DNA from: Solirubrobacterales bacterium
Lineage (GTDB): Bacteria > Actinomycetota > Thermoleophilia > Solirubrobacterales > Solirubrobacteraceae
DNA: 7,337 bases
Direction: 5' to 3'
NCBI GenBank assembly: GCA_003151895.1
Contig: PLYX01000236.1
Location: forward strand, 356-7,692
Shown: positions 4,225 through 7,337 of the stretch, one piece after another
Layout: the number at the start of each line of letters is the position of its first letter
Numbering within the stretch: the first letter of the stretch is position 1
The notes under the pieces: generated by a model
What the model was told of the DNA's origin: nothing
The model's input: only the letters and a program-made list of their open reading frames with translations
The model's database searches: none
Program-made: the position numbers and the translations under genes

Positions 4225-7200
4225 TCAAGCGCGTAGCGTCAGCCTCCGCGGACCCTGGCGAAAGCCGAGCTCGACCAGAGCCGGCTCGAGCTCCGAGCCG
4301 ACCGCCGGCTCACCGTCCACCCGCTCGAGCGCAACCGCATCGACCCGTCCCGCACGCACCGCATCGGCCAGCGCGCGCAGCGCAACCGCAAGCGGCGCAT
4401 CCTCCCGAGCCGGCGCTCTCGCGACAGCCGGGGGAGCCCAATGCGCGGGCGCCCCGCCGCGAGCCGGCGCCCCTGCGTGAGCCGCCGTCCCTCCACCAGC
4501 CGGCATCGAGTCCGAGGTGAGCGTCACGATCCCGCGCCCACCCCGCTCCAGGTAGAGCACCGGCTCGCAATCCACGAACACCACGTACGCCCCCGCCACG
4601 CGTGCGGGACGGCGCGCTTGACCCTCGCGCCGCGGCCAGGGAAGCGCGGCGCCGTAAGGCTGAGCGGGGTCAACCGCCGCGAGCACCAGCGCCATCCCTT
4701 CGGGATCGGATCGTCCGGCGCGCAGGCGCTCGACCGCCCCGGGCAACGCGAACTGAGCGCCTCCGAGACCCTCGACGAAGTACCCGCGCCGGCACACGCC
4801 GAGCGTCTCGAGCTCCGTCAGCGCGCCATACAAGGCCGAGAAGCCACCCGCCACTCCCTCTGCCAGGACCTGCTCTCTGGTGAGCACGCCGTAACGCTCG
4901 AGCAGCAGTTCCGCAAGCGCGCGCCGGCGCCGGCGCGGATCGTCCGCCTGCCGTGTGCCCTTTGGGTGCCCCCCGCCATGGGGGGTCTCCAAAACAGCGC
5001 TGTCGCCGCGAGGGTCCTCGTGAGAGGATGTCTCGCCCCGCGAGACATCGCCTCGAAAGATCGACTCTGTCAGCGACCAGCGGCCCTGCACCTGCGCGCT
5101 CGCCCCGAAGCGTCCACCGCGAAGCGAGCGTCCGCTGAGACGCCGACCGGCGCGCAAGCCTCCCGTCCGCGGGCGGACGGGCTCTGTAACGCCGTGCGCG
5201 GCCAGTGTCAAACGCGGCGCCCGCAGCGGCGCCCAAGCGTCGTTGGTGACCTCCCCGACCCATACCAGATCCCAGAGCGCCTGCATGAGCGCGAGCGCGG
5301 ACACGTCCAGCTCGGCGAGCAGGTCTGTGAAGAAGCACGGTCCCGCCGCCAGGCGCTCGCGCAGCAGCGCGTGCTCAGACCCCGCCGGCGGCTCGCCACT
5401 CGCTGCGGGCGGTGGCCCGAGCAGGGCGGCGTCCTCACGGAAGTAGAGCGCCACGCGCCCAGAGTCACGACCGAGCGAGCCTGCGCCAATCCACACGATC
5501 TCGCCGCTCGCGCACAAACTGTCGAGCCATGCGGGCGAATAGGAGCCGGTGCGACACGGCAGCACGTTACGCTCCCAAGCCGCCACCGGGAGCACCAGGC
5601 CCTGTAGGGGGACGAGCACCTCGCGCAGCCGCTCCACGCCGCCACCGATCGGGGATCGATACCCCATTCGGGGCACACGGCTGGATCCCCGATCGGCCGG
5701 CAACTCAGAACCAGAGCGCCAACGGTCGACGCCCTGCCACGACGGCATGAACGCGCTCAGCGCACGCTCGCCCACCGGCTCGATCTCCTTGCGCAGCGCC
5801 GCCAGCGAAGCGCGGCGCAGACGACGCAGCACCTCGACGTCACACCACTCGCGCCCATCCCACTCGCGAGGCTGCGAGTGGGACGCCCCCGGAGGGGGCG
5901 TGTCGGATGGGTTGGAAGGGATGGGGCGCAGCTCGCCGCGCGCCAGCGCTCCCGAGCGCTCGAGCTCGCGCAGCGCCGAGGACACATCGACGCGGTAGCG
6001 CTCGAAGAGCTCCGCTGTTGTGAACGGCCCGTGCGTGCGCGCGTAGCGCGCCACTAGCTTCGCCAGCGCGTCGGGCACATCCTCGAGGAACGCGCTCGGC
6101 AGTCCCCCCGGGGGCGAAGCGCCGAACGCATCGCGGTAGAGCCCGGCGTCGTCGGCCGCTATGAGGCGCTCCTCCCCCGCGATCCGCACGCGCACGACAC
6201 GTCGTTCGCTCTCGAGCCCCGCGAGCATCGCGTCGGCGTCGAGCTCCTCGAGCACACGCTCGCGCGCCTCCTCGGCGCGCAGATCGCCGAGGAGGCGCAG
6301 CACGTCGCAGAGCGCGTCGCGACTTGTCGCCTGCGTGCGCTGGGAGCGATATTGAAGATCGTCCTCGATCTGCAGGAGAGCGCCCGGGTCGATCAGCTCA
6401 CGCAACTCCTCCTGGCCGAGCAGCTCGCGCAAGAGGTCACGGTCGAGCGACAGCGCCGCCGCCCGGCGCTCGGCGGTTGGCGTGTCGCCCTCGTACATGT
6501 AGGTCGCCACGTAGTCGAACAGCAGCGACCCGGCGAACGGGGAAGCGCTCTGCGTTTCCACCTCCACGAGCGCCAGCTCACGCGTGGAGAGCCCGCGCAG
6601 CAGCTCCTGAAGTCCCGGCAGGTCGAGCACGTCGCGCAGACACTCGCGGTAGGTCTCGAGCACGATCGGGAAGTCGGGATAGCGTCGTGCCACCTCGAGC
6701 AGGCCCTGGGCCTTCAGCCGCTGCTGCCACAGAGGCGTGCGCCTTCCCGGATAGGCGCGCGGGATCAGCAGCGCTCGGCCGGCGTTCTCGCGAAAGCGGG
6801 CGCCGAACAGCGCCGAGTCGCCGAGCTCGGCGACGATCGTCTCCTCCACCTCCGCCGGGTCGAGCGCCACCAGATCGGCATACGAGCCGGCGTCGTCGTC
6901 GTCGAGATCGACGTCGGGCAGGCGCACGACGATCCCGTCGTCAGACCACATCGCCTCACCGTCGATGCCGAAGCGCTCGCGGATGCGCGCCGAGATGGCA
7001 AGCCCCCATGCGGCGTGAACACGACCGCCATACGGCGAGAGCACGCACAGCCGCCAGTCGCCGATCTCGTCGCGGAAGCGCTCGATCACGATCGTGCGGT
7101 CGGAGGGGATCACGCCCGTCGCCGCCTGCTGCTCGTGCAGGAACTCGAGCAGGTTGCGCGCCGCGAGGGGGTCGAGATCGTAGTCGCGCTGCAGCACCTC

Positions 7201-7337
7201 CGCCGGCTGGTCGACCGCCCAGCGCGAGAACGCGCCGATCGCCTCTCCGAGCGCCTTCGGGCGGCCGACGGAGTCGCCCTTCCAGAACGGGACCGCGCCG
7301 GGCGCGCCCGGCGCCGGCGTCACGATCACGCGGTCGC
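4225..7337 (-). CDS. lhr: Lhr-type large helicase, C-terminal portion (5' end outside window)
   Basis: The frame is open through the right edge, so the true start is beyond the window; about 1036 residues are visible, numbered here from the GTG codon at 7327-7329. The Walker A, DEAH and other motor motifs are not present here and must lie upstream. Visible Lhr hallmarks are 'PAPGAPGAVPFWKGDSVGRP' (5-24) and the DEAD/H-associated core domain 'LCVLSPYGGRVHAAWGLAI...MWSDDGIVVRLP' (94-138). The Lhr C-terminal domain follows with 'REWCDVEVLRRLRRASLAALRKEIEP' (493-518), 'LDSLCASGEIVWIGAG' (602-617), 'ALWDLVWVGEVTNDAWAPLRA' (684-704), 'GRWSL' (749-753), 'LLERYGVLTREQVLAEG' (809-825), and 'RRGYFVEGLGGAQFALPGAVERLR' (847-870). 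Lhr is a 3'-to-5' translocating ATPase and RNA:DNA helicase linked to DNA repair; in mycobacteria its C-terminal winged-helix array and beta-barrel resemble the AlkZ glycosylase. Unusual extra segments at about 469-492, 541-563, 756-800 and 941-977 interrupt these domains; the first three coincide with DNA palindromes. Confidence 0.95.
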   Translation of the reverse strand, partial: DRVIVTPAPGAPGAVPFWKGDSVGRPKALGEAIGAFSRWAVDQPAEVLQRDYDLDPLAARNLLEFLHEQQAATGVIPSDRTIVIERFRDEIGDWRLCVLSPYGGRVHAAWGLAISARIRERFGIDGEAMWSDDGIVVRLPDVDLDDDDAGSYADLVALDPAEVEETIVAELGDSALFGARFRENAGRALLIPRAYPGRRTPLWQQRLKAQGLLEVARRYPDFPIVLETYRECLRDVLDLPGLQELLRGLSTRELALVEVETQSASPFAGSLLFDYVATYMYEGDTPTAERRAAALSLDRDLLRELLGQEELRELIDPGALLQIEDDLQYRSQRTQATSRDALCDVLRLLGDLRAEEARERVLEELDADAMLAGLESERRVVRVRIAGEERLIAADDAGLYRDAFGASPPGGLPSAFLEDVPDALAKLVARYARTHGPFTTAELFERYRVDVSSALRELERSGALARGELRPIPSNPSDTPPPGASHSQPREWDGREWCDVEVLRRLRRASLAALRKEIEPVGERALSAFMPSWQGVDRWRSGSELPADRGSSRVPRMGYRSPIGGGVERLREVLVPLQGLVLPVAAWERNVLPCRTGSYSPAWLDSLCASGEIVWIGAGSLGRDSGRVALYFREDAALLGPPPAASGEPPAGSEHALLRERLAAGPCFFTDLLAELDVSALALMQALWDLVWVGEVTNDAWAPLRAPRLTLAAHGVTEPVRPRTGGLRAGRRLSGRSLRGGRFGASAQVQGRWSLTESIFRGDVSRGETSSHEDPRGDSAVLETPHGGGHPKGTRQADDPRRRRRALAELLLERYGVLTREQVLAEGVAGGFSALYGALTELETLGVCRRGYFVEGLGGAQFALPGAVERLRAGRSDPEGMALVLAAVDPAQPYGAALPWPRREGQARRPARVAGAYVVFVDCEPVLYLERGGRGIVTLTSDSMPAGGGTAAHAGAPARGGAPAHWAPPAVARAPAREDAPLAVALRALADAVRAGRVDAVALERVDGEPAVGSELEPALVELGFRQGPRRLTLRA
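4400..4510 (-). repeat. Ala/Gly/Pro-rich degenerate repeat near the lhr 3' end
   Basis: Residues about 941-977 of the Lhr fragment are an Ala/Gly/Pro linker in which 'GAPARGGAP' (953-961) recurs as 'RAPAREDAP' (971-979). The underlying minus-strand DNA repeats GCGCCGGCTCG twice (once before each repeat's variable part). The segment interrupts the usual passage from the 'YLERGGR' strand to the last helix and 'VERVDGEP...GF' end of Lhr. It looks like a flexible linker expanded by short imperfect duplication. Confidence 0.45.
4969..5049. repeat. Cluster of four consecutive palindromes inside lhr
   Basis: Four perfect inverted repeats lie nearly end to end: CCCCCC-GCCAT-GGGGGG (4969-4985), the self-complementary ACAGCGCTGT (4994-5003), TCCTC-GTGA-GAGGA (5015-5028), and GATGTCTCGC-CCC-GCGAGACATC (5027-5049). 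They encode Lhr residues about 761-787 (hydrophilic, rich in Gly, Ser, Asp, His), between the conserved 'GRWSL' strand and the helix 'ALAELLLERYG', where other Lhr proteins I recall have a shorter linker. The reading frame is preserved throughout. Confidence 0.7.
5162..5181. repeat. 9+2+9 palindrome inside lhr
   Basis: CCCGTCCGC (5162-5170) and GCGGACGGG (5173-5181) are exact reverse complements around GG. It encodes Lhr residues 717-723 in an Arg/Gly-rich linker between 'APLRAPRLTLA' and 'VQGRWSL'. Because short Arg/Pro/Gly codons in GC-rich DNA easily give such symmetry, this one is weaker evidence of an inserted element than its neighbours. Confidence 0.5.
5645..5696. repeat. 13-base inverted repeat element inside lhr
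   Basis: CCGATCGGGGATC (5645-5657) and GATCCCCGATCGG (5684-5696) match perfectly across 26 bases, and the loop holds a smaller hairpin CCCC-ATTC-GGGG (5662-5673), giving a stem-hairpin-stem shape. It encodes Lhr residues about 545-562, between 'FMPSWQGV' and 'GVERLREVLVPLQG', which are only a few residues apart in the Lhr proteins I recall. The element keeps the frame. Confidence 0.7.
5851..5929. repeat. 79-base palindromic element with terminal inverted repeats inside lhr
   Basis: The outer ends GCGCCCATCCC (5851-5861) and GGGATGGGGCGC (5918-5929) are inverted copies differing by one extra G. Inside are two perfect hairpins: TCCCACTCGC-6-GCGAGTGGGA (5858-5867/5874-5883) and ACGCCCCC-GGA-GGGGGCGT (5883-5890/5894-5901). 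CCACTCGCG occurs as a direct repeat at 5845-5853 and 5860-5868, giving the peptide repeat 'REWDGREWC'. The element encodes Lhr residues about 468-493, a Pro/Ser-rich insert between 'GELRP' and the conserved 'REWCD'. Confidence 0.75.

Noticed and set aside
4013..4228. Minus-strand 71-codon frame starting with TTG over the lhr stop
   Set aside because: It runs through the tetR promoter, operator and start region and is Arg/Ser-rich with no ribosome site; coding use is unlikely.
4441..5607. Long plus-strand open frame (388 codons) opposite lhr
   Set aside because: It is antisense to a clearly conserved protein, has Arg/Pro/Ala-biased composition and no recognisable domain; typical of GC-rich shadow frames.
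6105..6114. CCCCCGGGGG palindrome in lhr
   Set aside because: Ten bases of Pro-Pro-Gly-Gly codons in a loop; too short and too simple to distinguish from composition.
7295..7314. Perfect 20-base self-complementary sequence GCGCCGGGCGCGCCCGGCGC near the right edge, within lhr
   Set aside because: It encodes the conserved 'PAPG.PG..PFW' motif of Lhr, so the symmetry comes from Gly-Ala-Pro codons in GC-rich DNA and not from an insertion. It is also a warning that some palindromes here are compositional.
4225..7337. Reading the large helicase as part of a phage-defence system
   Set aside because: Its motifs are those of the housekeeping Lhr repair helicase, and no nuclease, methyltransferase or other defence gene lies in the window.

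Overview
The window is GC-rich chromosomal DNA whose genes look like ordinary housekeeping and regulatory genes of a high-GC actinobacterium. The wording of several proteins (the Crp-like regulator, the HKG-type glycerophosphodiester phosphodiesterase, the 'LPHG.HGL.RE' segment ahead of the TetR helix-turn-helix, and a large Lhr-type helicase) points towards Thermoleophilia/Solirubrobacterales. That placement rests on remembered family resemblance, not on a search. There is no rRNA, tRNA, CRISPR array, transposase or phage gene.

Layout. (1) 34-1171, minus strand: a Crp/Fnr-family regulator followed, with an 11-base overlap, by a Nudix hydrolase; together they form a two-gene operon. (2) 1172-1319: a short divergent intergenic region with a perfect inverted repeat (GCCAGA-TAT-TCTGGC) and possible -10 boxes for both directions. 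(3) 1320-1811, plus strand: a small secreted protein of unknown function with two cysteines. Its 3' end overlaps the convergent neighbour by 8 bases. (4) 1804-4022, minus strand: a tandem TetR protein (two complete TetR units in one 482-residue chain) followed 38 bases later by a glycerophosphodiester phosphodiesterase. A strong promoter-like sequence lies upstream of the tetR gene, and its 17-base spacer is almost entirely a 9+2+9 palindrome, the expected form of an autoregulatory TetR operator. (5) 4054-4224: non-coding, with a GC hairpin. (6) 4225-7337, minus strand: the C-terminal two thirds or so of an Lhr (long helicase-related) protein. Its start and helicase motor motifs lie beyond the right edge.

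How the genes might work together: the TetR-TetR protein probably represses its own promoter and so also the phosphodiesterase gene, which would link an unknown ligand, perhaps lipid-derived, to glycerophosphodiester breakdown. The Crp-like protein and Nudix enzyme are co-expressed; a nucleotide-sensing regulator paired with a nucleotide-cleaving enzyme is suggestive but unproven. The Lhr gene is a separate DNA-repair unit.

The most unusual signal is inside the lhr gene. At three places where, from memory of the family, Lhr proteins have only short loops, the gene carries extra in-frame sequence, and each extra stretch is built of perfect inverted repeats (5851-5929, 5645-5696, 4969-5049). 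This looks like palindromic elements inserted into, and tolerated by, a coding region, comparable in principle to the palindromic elements found inside Rickettsia genes. I see no classical defence or mobile system.
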